From NCBI GenBank assembly GCA_003674045.1, contig PENC01000009.1, forward strand, positions 1 through 64,000: a stretch of DNA of 64,000 bases. Direction: 5' to 3'. The notes beneath the pieces were generated by a model. It worked only from the letters and a program-made list of their open reading frames with translations, was not told the origin of the DNA and ran no database searches. Of this stretch, positions 31,899 through 40,663 are shown one piece after another (the stretch's first letter is position 1; every line of letters begins with the position of its first letter). Source of the stretch: Streptomyces griseocarneus (GTDB taxonomy: Bacteria; Actinomycetota; Actinomycetes; Streptomycetales; Streptomycetaceae). The position numbers were made by a program, and so were the translations under genes.

Positions 31899-32939
31899 TC
31901 AGCTGGTCTTGACCGTGACCTTGCCGTCCACGATGTTCTTCTTGGCTTCCTCGATCTTCGCCTTGATGTCGTCGATGAAGCCGCCCGAGGTCGACAGCGA
32001 CACGCCGTTGTCCTTGAGCATGTACTTGTGCTCACCGGTGAACGGCTTGCCGTCCTGGACGCTCTTGATGAAGTCGAAGACCGCGACGTCCACGTTCTTC
32101 ACGACCGAGGTCAGGATGGAGTCCTTGTACTTCGCCAGGCCGGGCTGCTGGTACTGGTCGGAGTCGACGCCGATCGCCCAGGTGCCCTTCTTCTCCGAGA
32201 TGGCCTCGATGGAGCCGTTGCCGGACAGGCCCGCCGCCGTGTAGATGACGTCGATGCCCTGGTCGAGCATGCCCTTGGCCTTCTCCTTGGCGGAGGCCGG
32301 GTCGTTGAAACCCTTGTCGCCGTTGGTCGTCAGGACGTCGGAGCGGACGTCGATCTTGGTGTCCGTGTCCTTGGCGCCCTGCTCGAAGCCCGCCCGGAAC
32401 TTCTGGATCAGCGCGTTGTCCGTGGCACCGATGAAGCCGACCTTGTGGGTCTTGGACTTCAGCGCGGCGGCCACGCCGGCCAGGTAGGAGCCCTCCTGCT
32501 CGCCGAAGGTGATGCTCTCGACGTTCGAGCCGGCGGCGATCGAGTCCACCACCGCGAAGGACGTCTTGGGGTAGTCCTTGGCGACCTTCTCGATCGAGCT
32601 CTTGTAGTTGAAGCCCACGCCGATGACCGGGTTGTAGCCCTTGTCGGCGAGCGAGGTCAGGCGCTGCTCGCGCTCCGCCTCGGTCTCACCGTTCTTGGCG
32701 GTCATCATGTAGCCGTCGACCTTGAGCTCCTTCATAGCTTTGTCCAGGCCACGGGCCGCGGACTCATTGAAGGAGTGGTCGTCACGACCACCGACGTCGA
32801 AGGCAAGCCCCACGCCCTTGCCCTTGCCACCACCCGATTCGGTGGAGGACTCACCACAGGCGGTGAGAGTGAATGCGAGAGCCGCGGTGGTAACACCCGC
32901 AGCGATTGTGGATACCCGACGCACGAAGGGCCCCTTCAC
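31899..32939 (-). CDS. BMP-family nucleoside-binding lipoprotein
   Basis: 346 residues. Signal peptide with lipobox LTAC (AALAFTLTACGESS), a Ser/Gly/Lys linker, then a PnrA/Med-type binding domain: VGLAFDVGGRDDHSFNESA (family start motif), GVGFNYKSSI, VGFIGAT, VIYTAAGLSGNG and AIGVDSDQYQ. These proteins capture purine and pyrimidine nucleosides outside the membrane. GTG 32939 has GGAGG 9 nt upstream. It is the first gene of the importer unit and has its own operator-containing promoter and tandem terminators. Confidence 0.93.
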   Translation of the reverse strand: MKGPFVRRVSTIAAGVTTAALAFTLTACGESSTESGGGKGKGVGLAFDVGGRDDHSFNESAARGLDKAMKELKVDGYMMTAKNGETEAEREQRLTSLADKGYNPVIGVGFNYKSSIEKVAKDYPKTSFAVVDSIAAGSNVESITFGEQEGSYLAGVAAALKSKTHKVGFIGATDNALIQKFRAGFEQGAKDTDTKIDVRSDVLTTNGDKGFNDPASAKEKAKGMLDQGIDVIYTAAGLSGNGSIEAISEKKGTWAIGVDSDQYQQPGLAKYKDSILTSVVKNVDVAVFDFIKSVQDGKPFTGEHKYMLKDNGVSLSTSGGFIDDIKAKIEEAKKNIVDGKVTVKTS

Positions 32940-32972
32940 TCGAAGCGCCTCCGTCGGCGCTGGTTCGCGGGC

Positions 32973-32988
32973 ATCGTAACGCGCGTAG
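32973..32988 (-). promoter_or_regulatory. BMP gene promoter with variant operator
   Basis: ACGCGCGTAGAT on the + strand retains one perfect half-site of the shared palindrome and 10 of its 12 core bases (TAACGCGCGTAG, 32977-32988). On the reverse strand it overlaps a TACGAT -10 box (32978-32973). The weaker match could give looser repression. Confidence 0.6.
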
Positions 32989-33218
32989 ATGGAGTTAAAA
33001 GGGGTGTATGAAAGCCGTTATCGGACCGATGCGAACGCTTCTTGACCCGATTGACCACTGATTGCTCGGAAAACCCCGGAAAATGGGCCTGGAACGCCCG
33101 GAGAACACCCGGAATGCCGCCGAGAAGCCCCGAGCAGCCCTTTGGATGATCGTCTAATTGATCGATCACTTACCGGCGGTCACAGCGGGCTCGGCGAAGT
33201 CCGGCGCGGCTCGACAAC

Positions 33219-33321
33219 GCCCCGAAGGCGCGGGGCTGGTTCGATGTGCGGCTCCGCCGCGTGGGCGCGACCAGCCGCGACGCACCCGCAGGCGACGTAC
33301 CGGAATCCCGGCGGAGCGCTT
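33219..33321 (+). repeat. Long variant of the dispersed repeat, copy A
   Basis: CGCCCCGAAGGCGCGGGG is followed by TGCGGCTCCGCCGCGTGGGC, GCGACCAGCC, CGCAG, GACGTAC and GCGGAGCGCTTAG. The same order is found at 46839-46943. The right end includes the stop codon of the reverse-strand peptidase gene. Confidence 0.8.
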
Positions 33322-34576
33322 AGGGCAACCGTCCGTCCAGCAGCGCGGCGGCCGTGAAGAGCTCGACTCCGGCCTGGATGGATGCCTCATCCACGTCGAA
33401 ATCACCACGATGCAGGTCGCGTCGGGTGTTATCGCCCACCGGGCGGACGCCGAGCCGGGCCATGGCGCCCGGGACGTGCTCCAGGTACCAGGAGAAGTCC
33501 TCCCCGCCGAGGCTCTGCTCGGTGTCCTCGACGGAGTGCGGGCCCCGGCGGGCCTGCATGGCCAGCCGCAGCAGCTCGGTGACCTCGGCGTCGTTGATGA
33601 CGGGGGGCACCCCGCGGACGTAGTTGATCTCCGACTTGGCGCGGTGCAGGGTGGCGACCTCGTCGATCGCGGCGTGCACCAGGTCGGGGGCGTCGCGCCA
33701 GGCGTGCAGGTCCAGGCAGCGGACGGTGCCGGAGAGCTCGGCGTGCTGCGGGATGACGTTGCAGGCGTGCCCGGCCTCCATCCGCCCCCAGGTGACGGAG
33801 AGGCCCGAGCGGGCGTCGACACGGCGGGCGAGGACCGCGGGCACGTCGGTGGCCACGCGGGCGACGGCGGTCACCAGGTCGGTGGTGAAGTGCGGGCGGG
33901 CGGTGTGGCCGCCGGGGCCGGCGAGCGAGACCTCCAGCCGGTCGCACGCCGACGTGATCGGGCCGACGCGCAGCCCGATGCGGCCGACCTCGACCTTGGG
34001 GTCGCAGTGCACGGCGATGATCCGGCCCACCCCGTCCAGCGCGCCGCACTCGATGGCGTCGAGGGCGCCACCGGGCAGCACCTCCTCGGCGGGCTGGAAG
34101 ATCAGCCGGACCGGGTGGGGCAGCTCGCCCCGCGCGGCCAGGTCGGCGAGGACGAGGCCCGCGCCGAGGACGACGGTCGTGTGCACGTCGTGGCCGCAGG
34201 CGTGCGCCATTCTGGGGACGGTCGAGCGGTACGGCACCGTCTTGGTGTCCGGGATGGGCAGCGCGTCGAGGTCGGCCCGGAAGGCGAGCATGCCGCGGGC
34301 CCGGGTGCCGTGATGCCCCGCCTCCGCGACGACGTCCCGGCCGATGTCGCAGAAGAGCCCGGTGCCGGTGGAGAGGGTGCGGGGGGTGAGGCCCGCCTTC
34401 TCCAGCCTCGCTTTGACCGCCGCGGTGGTCCGGAACTCGCGGTTCCCCAGCTCCGGGTGCATGTGCAAGTCACGGCGGAACCCGATGAGTTCGTCGCGCA
34501 GACGCGGCGGGAGCGTACCGGGCAGGGTGTGGTCGGCGGTGTCGGGGTCGGCGGCGGGAGGCATCAGATGGTTCAC
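33320..34576 (-). CDS. M20 family metallopeptidase / amidohydrolase
   Basis: 418 residues. The zinc-amidohydrolase pattern is present: DLHMHPELGNREF, FRADLDALPI, MAHACGHDVHTT, FQPAEEVLPGGA and AGPGGHTARPH. IAA-amino acid hydrolase/hippurate hydrolase-like members remove acyl groups from amino acids; the substrate is not identifiable. GTG 34576 is selected because a TACCCT -10 box lies 7 nt upstream (leaderless); ATG 34564 is the alternative. Single gene after the importer. Confidence 0.9.
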   Translation of the reverse strand: MNHLMPPAADPDTADHTLPGTLPPRLRDELIGFRRDLHMHPELGNREFRTTAAVKARLEKAGLTPRTLSTGTGLFCDIGRDVVAEAGHHGTRARGMLAFRADLDALPIPDTKTVPYRSTVPRMAHACGHDVHTTVVLGAGLVLADLAARGELPHPVRLIFQPAEEVLPGGALDAIECGALDGVGRIIAVHCDPKVEVGRIGLRVGPITSACDRLEVSLAGPGGHTARPHFTTDLVTAVARVATDVPAVLARRVDARSGLSVTWGRMEAGHACNVIPQHAELSGTVRCLDLHAWRDAPDLVHAAIDEVATLHRAKSEINYVRGVPPVINDAEVTELLRLAMQARRGPHSVEDTEQSLGGEDFSWYLEHVPGAMARLGVRPVGDNTRRDLHRGDFDVDEASIQAGVELFTAAALLDGRLP

Positions 34577-34678
34577 GCAGTGAAGGGTAGAGCCCTCACC
34601 CCCGCAACTGCCCCCAGATCCAGAAAACTTCAGCCGCATGGATGGGTCGCGGGGCGGGTATGACAGCTCGTTAAGGCT

Positions 34679-35917
34679 TCAGGGGGCGGTCATCGGCATG
34701 ACCGGAAGTCGCCGCACATCGGGGGCGGTCTCGGTCACCTCCGAGAGAAAACCGCGCGCCCGGGGCGAGGCCCCCGCACTGAGCCAAATGGGGTCGATGT
34801 CGCAGACGGCCACGCTCACACCCGTCCCGGCGAGCGCCAGCGGCAGGGTGTGCACGACGGTCGAGGGAAAGCTGAGCACGGTGCGCCCGATGGGGCCCCG
34901 GCGGGCCACGATCTCCAGGGGCAGCTCGGGCCGTACCACCTCCAGGCCGGTCAGGTCCCGTACGCGGCGCAGCTTGTCGGCGCTCTCCCGGCGGTGCGCG
35001 AAGTAGCGGGTGGCGCCGTGGGAGCGGGCCAGAGCGGCCACCGCGGCCAGATAGCGGTCCGGGTCGACGACGCCGGTCTCCACGAGCGAGGTGCCCACGA
35101 GGTCGGTGCCACGGGTGAGGCGGGGCGGGCCGAAAGTGGCACGGGTCCAGGCGAAGGTGTTGGCCGAGACGACCACCCCCGGCGGGGGCGCGAGGGCCGG
35201 GACAGCCGTGGCCGAAGCGGCCGAGACGACCGAGGCGAAAGAGGTGAACACCGCCACGCTCCGGCGGTCGTTCGGCGTGAGCCGACGGCGCGCGGAAGCG
35301 GAGACCGGCGCGAAGGCGAGATCACGCGCCCCGTGACTGCCACGCCGGTGCCACCGTACGAGGCGCTCCCCACGGGCGAGTTGGGCGATGAACTCCATGG
35401 TGGCCGTGCCGTCGTCCACGACCACCAGCTCGGGGGCGCGAGTGATCGTCAGGAGCAGTTGCACATACCGCGAGAAGGGGTCGCCGATGACGACGCGGTG
35501 CGCCTTGCGCAGCGGCCCGGCGAGCCCGCGGATCGTGTGCACCGGCGCCCCGGGCCCGCCCCGCGCGTCCTCCCAGCGCACCCGGTGCCCCTGGTCCCGG
35601 GCGAGCTCGGCCATCCGGCGCAGCTGCCCCCGGGTCATGGGGTCGTGCGGGGCGAGCACGACGATCACGAGATCGGTGTCCGGGGGCCGCAGAGGGGCGC
35701 CCGAGTCGTGCTCACGGCCGTGGTCGCGGGGCTGGCGCGGGATGCCGTCGCGGAGCGGGCGGGGAGCGGGCTCGCCGTCCCGGGGCGCGGGCACGCCGCC
35801 CTCGGGCGCGCTGTCGCAGGTCTCCGCGTACGCCCATTCGAGGACGTTGAGGAGCTGGACCGGGCTCTCCACGAAGGCGAGGGTGCGGGCGGCGGGCGGC
35901 CCTGCGGGCGCGGTCAC
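34679..35917 (-). CDS. Putative glycosyltransferase of the nonulosonic-acid cluster (possible GT52/sialyltransferase-like)
   Basis: 412 residues. The start FVESPVQLLNVLEW resembles the ESP-Q-N opening of bacterial lipooligosaccharide sialyltransferases. Further on are VVVDDGTATMEFIAQL, RYFAHRRESADKLRRV and PLEIVARRGPIGRTVLSFPS, the order expected of that fold (DDG loop, H-R-E motif, S-S/P turn). A low-complexity stretch follows residue 38. It lies 12 bp downstream of the NeuB-like synthase gene, so it probably transfers the nonulosonic acid from its CMP form. Family assignment is from motif resemblance only. Confidence 0.72.
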   Translation of the reverse strand: MTAPAGPPAARTLAFVESPVQLLNVLEWAYAETCDSAPEGGVPAPRDGEPAPRPLRDGIPRQPRDHGREHDSGAPLRPPDTDLVIVVLAPHDPMTRGQLRRMAELARDQGHRVRWEDARGGPGAPVHTIRGLAGPLRKAHRVVIGDPFSRYVQLLLTITRAPELVVVDDGTATMEFIAQLARGERLVRWHRRGSHGARDLAFAPVSASARRRLTPNDRRSVAVFTSFASVVSAASATAVPALAPPPGVVVSANTFAWTRATFGPPRLTRGTDLVGTSLVETGVVDPDRYLAAVAALARSHGATRYFAHRRESADKLRRVRDLTGLEVVRPELPLEIVARRGPIGRTVLSFPSTVVHTLPLALAGTGVSVAVCDIDPIWLSAGASPRARGFLSEVTETAPDVRRLPVMPMTAP

Positions 35918-35929
35918 CTGCGGGGCCCG

Positions 35930-36850
35930 TCAGACCGCTGCCGATTCACGGTCGGCGCCCTCGGCGACGACGCCCGCGACGCGTCGCAGTTTCCGCATGG
36001 GTCCCAGCTCGCTCTCGTACACCTTCTTCACCCCGTCACCCAGGGCCTCCTCGACGACGCGGATGTCGCGCACGAGCCGCGCGAGACCGCCCGGCTCGAC
36101 CGAGGCGGCCTGGTCGGAGCCCCACATGGCGCGGTCGAGGGTGATGTGCCGCTCGACGAACGTGGCGCCGAGGGCGACGGCGGCCAGCGTGGTCTGGAGG
36201 CCGGTCTCGTGGCCCGAGTAGCCGATGGGCACGTTGGGGTACTCCGCCTGGAGCGTGTGGATCACGCGGAGGTTGAGCTCGGCGGCCCGGGCGGGGTAGG
36301 TCGAGGTGGCGTGGCAGAGCAGGATGTTCTCGCTGCCGAGCACCTCGACGGCGTGCCGGATCTGCTTCGGGGTGGACATGCCGGTCGAGAGGATGACGGT
36401 GCGGCCGGTGGCGCGCAGGGCGCGCAGCAGCTCGTCGTCGGTGAGCGAGGCGGAGGCGACCTTGTGGGCGGGCACGTCGAACTTCTCCAGGAAGGCGACG
36501 GCCTCGGTGTCCCAGGGCGAGGCGAACCAGGCGATGCCGCGCTCGCGGCAGTGCTCGTCGATGCGGCGGTACTCCTCCTCGCCGAACTCGACCCGGTGGC
36601 GGTAGTCGATGTACGTCATCCGGCCCCACGGGGTGTCGCGCTCGATGTCCCACTGGTCGCGGGGGGTGCAGATATCGGGGGTGCGCTTCTGGAACTTGAC
36701 GGCGTCGCAGCCCGCGTCGGCCGCGGCGTCGATGAGGGCGAAGGCGTTGGCGAGGTCGCCGTTGTGGTTGATGCCGATCTCGCCGGTGATGTAGACGGGG
36801 TGGCCGGGGCCTGCGGTCTTGGTGCCGAGGGTGCGGGTGCGCGAGGTCAT
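35930..36850 (-). CDS. NeuB-type nonulosonic acid (sialic/Kdn) synthase without SAF domain
   Basis: 306 residues. NeuB TIM barrel: GEIGINHNGDLANAFALI, CDAVKFQKRTPD, WFASPWDTEAVAFL, KVASASLTDDELL, ILSTGMSTP, LCHATSTYP, GYSGHETGLQ and VERHITLDRAMWGSDQAAS. It condenses PEP with a hexose or ManNAc (phosphate). The C-terminal antifreeze-like (SAF) domain of about 60 residues normal in NeuB/SpsE is absent. In Streptomyces teichulosonic acid clusters the product is believed to be Kdn. ATG 36850; the cytidylyltransferase gene is immediately upstream. Confidence 0.88.
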   Translation of the reverse strand: MTSRTRTLGTKTAGPGHPVYITGEIGINHNGDLANAFALIDAAADAGCDAVKFQKRTPDICTPRDQWDIERDTPWGRMTYIDYRHRVEFGEEEYRRIDEHCRERGIAWFASPWDTEAVAFLEKFDVPAHKVASASLTDDELLRALRATGRTVILSTGMSTPKQIRHAVEVLGSENILLCHATSTYPARAAELNLRVIHTLQAEYPNVPIGYSGHETGLQTTLAAVALGATFVERHITLDRAMWGSDQAASVEPGGLARLVRDIRVVEEALGDGVKKVYESELGPMRKLRRVAGVVAEGADRESAAV

Positions 36851-36913
36851 TCGGGGCGGTTCCTTAAGGGCTCGGGTGCTCGGTTCGCAGGACGGGCGAG
36901 GGTGAGGGCGGGG

Positions 36914-38116
36914 TCAGAGGGTGGGGCCGAGGAGCCAGGAGGCGATCTCGCGGAGGGCCCCGTCGCCGCCCGGCGCGGCCGTCACCGCGCGGGCGGCGCC
37001 GCGTACGGCGTCATGGGCGCTCGCGACGGCGACGGGCCAGCCGACGAGGCCGAAGCACGGCAGGTCGTTGACGTCGTTGCCCACGTAGAGCACGCGGTCG
37101 AGGGCGATGCCGTGGTCGTCGCACCACTGTTTGAGCGCCTGGTCCTTGCGGTCGATGCCGTGCAGCACGGGCACGCCGAGTTTGCGCCCGCGGGCGGCGA
37201 CCACCGGGTTGGTCTCGGTGGACAGGGTCAGCAGGGTGAGGCCGGCGCGCCGGAGGGCGGCGATGCCGAGGCCGTCGCCGCGGTGCACGGCGACGAGCTC
37301 CCGGCCGTCCGCGTCGATGAGGACGCGGTCGTCGGTCTGGGTGCCGTCGAAGTCCATGACGACGGCGTCGACGTCGCCCCGGCCGGGCAGGGCCGTCCCG
37401 GCGGCGGGCATGTCGAGCAGCGGGGCGAGGGCCCTGGCGCGGGCGAGGTCGTGCTGGTCGTCGACCTCCAGGACACGGGAGGGGTCGGTGCGGACGAGCT
37501 CGGTGTGCCCGAAGAAGCGGTGCCGGTGGGCGCGGAAGCCGTCCGCCCGCATGGCGTACGCGGCCCCGGTCTCCAGCAGGTCCTCGGGCCGGTCCTGGCG
37601 CCGGGGCCGGTGGCTCTTGTCGTGGTTCACCCCGTGGGCGCCACGTGCGGCGGGGACTGCGGCGGGCTCGACGGAATCGCGCCACACGAAGCCGTGGAAC
37701 GGCGCCACCGTCAGCGCGGTGTCCGCCCCGCGTTCCACCACCGCCGCCACGACCCCGTCCACGTCGTCGGCGGCCAGGAAGGGGCTGGTGCACTGGGCGA
37801 GCACCGCGACCCCCACCCGTCCCCCGCGCATCGCCTCGTACGCGTCCATCGCGTGCAGCACGGCCGCCTCGCTCGACGCGGTGTCCCCGGCGATGGCCGC
37901 GGGCCGCTGCACCACCACGGCTCCGGCCTCGCGCGCGGTGGCCGCGATCCCGGGGTCGTCCGTGGAGACGACGACGTCGGTGACGAGCCGCGCCGCGCGG
38001 CACTCGCGTACGGCGCGGGCGACGAGCGGCACTCCCCCGACCGGGGCGAGGTTCTTGCCGGGCACGCCCTTGGAGCCGCCACGGGCGGGGATCACGGCCA
38101 GTACGGCGTCATTCAT
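36914..38116 (-). CDS. Nonulosonate cytidylyltransferase fused to a KdsC/HAD phosphatase
   Basis: 400 residues. The N-terminal CMP-sialate synthetase domain has AVIPARGGSKGVPGKNL, VSTDDPGIAATAREAGA, AQCTSPFLAADDVDG and ETGAAYAMRADGF. After residue about 245 a HAD domain follows: VVMDFDGTQTDDRVLI (nucleophile Asp), LLTLSTE, Lys in GIDRKDQALK and YVGNDVNDLPCF. The two domains would dephosphorylate Kdn-9-phosphate and activate the sugar as CMP-Kdn, the same architecture as animal CMAS. ATG 38116 has AGGGAAG upstream; GTG 38155 overlapping the previous stop is possible. Confidence 0.9.
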   Translation of the reverse strand: MNDAVLAVIPARGGSKGVPGKNLAPVGGVPLVARAVRECRAARLVTDVVVSTDDPGIAATAREAGAVVVQRPAAIAGDTASSEAAVLHAMDAYEAMRGGRVGVAVLAQCTSPFLAADDVDGVVAAVVERGADTALTVAPFHGFVWRDSVEPAAVPAARGAHGVNHDKSHRPRRQDRPEDLLETGAAYAMRADGFRAHRHRFFGHTELVRTDPSRVLEVDDQHDLARARALAPLLDMPAAGTALPGRGDVDAVVMDFDGTQTDDRVLIDADGRELVAVHRGDGLGIAALRRAGLTLLTLSTETNPVVAARGRKLGVPVLHGIDRKDQALKQWCDDHGIALDRVLYVGNDVNDLPCFGLVGWPVAVASAHDAVRGAARAVTAAPGGDGALREIASWLLGPTL

Positions 38117-38151
38117 GGACTTCGCTTCCCTGGTGTTCACAGCTCCGGTGC

Positions 38152-39486
38152 TCACAGCTCCCCCAGCCGTCGGATGACGGGCGCGACCCTCTGCACCCCG
38201 TGTCGGTACGCCCCGCGTGCCGCTTCCCGTACCGCCCGGCGCAGGGTCCCCGGCTCTCCCTGGTCCCGGACGGCGCCTGGCAGAGGGCGCCCTCCGGGAT
38301 CGAGGCCGTGCCGTGCGAGCACGCCGGGGAGATAGCCGGGGGCGGTCTCAGGGGTGTAGTACGGCGCGAGCGGGGGGAGCGCGGTGCGCTCGACGAGCCC
38401 CGCGACGCGCCGTCGCGCCGCGTCGTGGACGGTGCCGTGGGCGTACGGGCCGACGGCGGCGACGCCCTGGCAGGCGACCCAGTCGGCGTCGGCCCCGGGG
38501 ATCTCCCCCACGTCGAGCCGGTCCCAGGAGACGAGGCAGCCGGAGCCGAGGAAGTGGTGGTTGCCGAGCGCCTCACGGATGCCGAGGTCGGTGAGGACGG
38601 CGGTGGGGACGCCCCGGTGCAGCGCTTCGAGGGCCGCCGTGGAGCTGACGGTGACCAGCAGGTCGGTGCGGTCGAGCACGTCGCCCATGTGCCCGTACAC
38701 GAGACGGCAGTTGGACGGCAGGCCACCGGCGAGCCGGGTGGCCAGCTTCTGGTACGGGAGTTCCTCGATGTGTGTGGTGTGCTCGCCGGGCCTGCTGCGG
38801 AGCTTGATGAGGACCTCGCGCGCGGGGTGCAGCCGGGCGTGCCGGACGGCGCGGCCCAGCAGGTACGCGCGGTCGGTGCGGCTCTGCGGCACGGAGGGCT
38901 GGGCGGCGAACACGACGGTGAACGGCCGCTGTTCGGTGCTGGAGCCGCCCTGACGCGCTTCTTCGGAGAGAAACGGCAGGGCCCATTCCGTCACGCTGTC
39001 CGCGGGCGCCCCCACCCCCTCGTACACCTCGCGGAAACGCGCCGCGTCCTGTGGCGAGTTGGCGAGCACGACGTCCGCGCCGTGCCGGAGCAGGAGGCCG
39101 TCGGCGAGTTTCTCGTAGACGACGCCGACGTAGCCGGTGACGACGACCGGGCGCCTGGGGGACGTTCCCCAGGACCGGGCCAGCCCGTGGAGCATGGCCT
39201 GGACGGTGCCGCCGACACAGGCGAGGACGACGACGTCGTACCGTTCGCGGTCCGTGCCGCGTACGAACTCGGCCGCCGTGACCTCGCGGAGCGACTCCGC
39301 GCGCACCCCGACCTCGGCGAGCTGCCGCCGGGTGGGCGTCGCGCGGCCCCTCAGCAGGAGGCCGTCGAGCCGGGCGTGCGGCGCGAGGCGGCGCGCGGTG
39401 AGGGCGCCCCATTTCCACCGGGTGTCGGAGTCGGCGAGCACGGCGATCCGCGACGGGGACGGCGGGGATTCGGTACGTGATGGCAC
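38152..39486 (-). CDS. DUF6716-type putative glycosyltransferase
   Basis: 444 residues. A GT-B-like layout: RIAVLADSDTRWKWGALTAR opening, VVVTGYVGVVYEKLADGLLL, VVLANSPQDAARFREVYEGV, REVLIKLRSRPGEHTTH and LVTVSSTAALEALHRGVP, the last resembling nucleotide-sugar-binding turns of capsule transferases. GTG 39486 is preceded by TATTGT with a 7-nt gap, implying a leaderless mRNA; it is divergent from the GT2 gene. Its stop abuts the cytidylyltransferase start, so the four reverse genes 39486-34679 form one operon. The glycosyl donor is unknown. Confidence 0.8.
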   Translation of the reverse strand: MPSRTESPPSPSRIAVLADSDTRWKWGALTARRLAPHARLDGLLLRGRATPTRRQLAEVGVRAESLREVTAAEFVRGTDRERYDVVVLACVGGTVQAMLHGLARSWGTSPRRPVVVTGYVGVVYEKLADGLLLRHGADVVLANSPQDAARFREVYEGVGAPADSVTEWALPFLSEEARQGGSSTEQRPFTVVFAAQPSVPQSRTDRAYLLGRAVRHARLHPAREVLIKLRSRPGEHTTHIEELPYQKLATRLAGGLPSNCRLVYGHMGDVLDRTDLLVTVSSTAALEALHRGVPTAVLTDLGIREALGNHHFLGSGCLVSWDRLDVGEIPGADADWVACQGVAAVGPYAHGTVHDAARRRVAGLVERTALPPLAPYYTPETAPGYLPGVLARHGLDPGGRPLPGAVRDQGEPGTLRRAVREAARGAYRHGVQRVAPVIRRLGEL

Positions 39487-39673
39487 AGCGTCGACAATAG
39501 GAATGCATTCCGTTTCACTGCCCAACGCGAGCGCAACAGACGGTAAACAGCACACCGACGATCGGCGAATCGGCGCGCCGCGGCGTCCGGTTCATCATTC
39601 GGCCGCGCGTCGTTCACCTTCGCGCCCGCCTCACGTCAAGACGAATGTCGGAGGGCCGCCTAGGGTCACGGGA

Positions 39674-40663
39674 GTGGTCAAGCTCTCCGTCATCGTGCCG
39701 TTCTTCAATGTGCAGACTTACGCGCCGGACACACTGAGGAGTCTGTGTGCGAACACCCGCGAGGATTTCGAATTCATTCTCGTGGACGACTGTTCGACAG
39801 ATGGTACGCCGGAGTTGCTGGACCGTGCCGCACACGACCTGCCCAGCGCCAGGGTCGTCCGCCACGCCCGGAACAGCGGACTGTCCACCGCCCGCAACAC
39901 CGGACTCAACGCGGTGAACGGGGAGTACCTGACCTTCCTCGACGGCGACGACTGGCTGGCCCCCGGCTACCTCCCGCAACTCCTCGCCCGCATAGAGGAA
40001 TTGCGGGTCGACTTCGTCCGCGCGGACCACGTGCAGTGCACCGGCCGCGTCCGCACCGTGCAGCGCGTACCGCACGGCAGGCGCGGCGTGGTGCTCGACC
40101 CGCGGGCCGCGATCCTGCCCGCCGACCGCTCGACGTCCGTCGACTACGCGTACGCGTGGGCGGGGATCTACCACCGGCGGCTGCTGGACGAAGGGCTGCT
40201 GCACTTCCACGACGAACTGCGCACGGCGGAGGACCGGCCGTGGATCTGGCGGCTGCACCGTGAGGCACGCACGTTCGCGGTGAGCGGTCTGCTGGGCGTC
40301 TTCTACCGGCGCGGTATCACGACGTCGCTCACGCAGATCGGCGATGTCCGGCAGCTCGATTTCCTGCGCGCATTCGATCTCGTCCTGGAGGAGACGGCGC
40401 ACGACAAGGACGCCGAGGCGCTGCTCCCGAAAGCCGTTCGAACATACTGCGCCATCATTTCCCATCAACTCGGCACCATCGAACGCTTCGAACCCGGCGT
40501 GGCCCGTGCGTTGCGTTCCCGGAGCGCGGCCGCGCTGCGAAGAATGCCGCCGGCTCTCGTCAAGGACGCGTTGAATTCCATGGACTACGACCGCGCGGCA
40601 GGGTTGCGCCGACTGCGCCGCCGCCCCGGCCGCCGTTCCGTCGCACCGGGGGTCTCCGCCTGA
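39674..40663 (+). CDS. Family 2 glycosyltransferase
   Basis: 329 residues, GT-A fold: LSVIVPFFNVQTYAPDTLRS, FEFILVDDCSTDGT, ARNSGLSTARNTGL and YLTFLDGDDWLAPGYL (D-x-D metal site). ED motif TAEDRPWIWRL follows. GTG 39674 comes 7 nt after a TAGGGT box (leaderless). The stop overlaps the ATG of the next gene (TGATG). Member of the forward half of the nonulosonic-acid cluster; probably builds the acceptor or backbone of the wall glycopolymer. Confidence 0.88.
   Translation: MVKLSVIVPFFNVQTYAPDTLRSLCANTREDFEFILVDDCSTDGTPELLDRAAHDLPSARVVRHARNSGLSTARNTGLNAVNGEYLTFLDGDDWLAPGYLPQLLARIEELRVDFVRADHVQCTGRVRTVQRVPHGRRGVVLDPRAAILPADRSTSVDYAYAWAGIYHRRLLDEGLLHFHDELRTAEDRPWIWRLHREARTFAVSGLLGVFYRRGITTSLTQIGDVRQLDFLRAFDLVLEETAHDKDAEALLPKAVRTYCAIISHQLGTIERFEPGVARALRSRSAAALRRMPPALVKDALNSMDYDRAAGLRRLRRRPGRRSVAPGVSA

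Noticed and set aside
34850..38335. A 1161-residue open frame on the + strand, opposite the nonulosonic-acid genes
   Set aside because: It is the antisense frame of high-GC3 genes on the reverse strand; its translation is a low-complexity mix of Gly, Val, Arg, Asp and His with no motif, while the reverse frames show NeuB and NeuA motifs.
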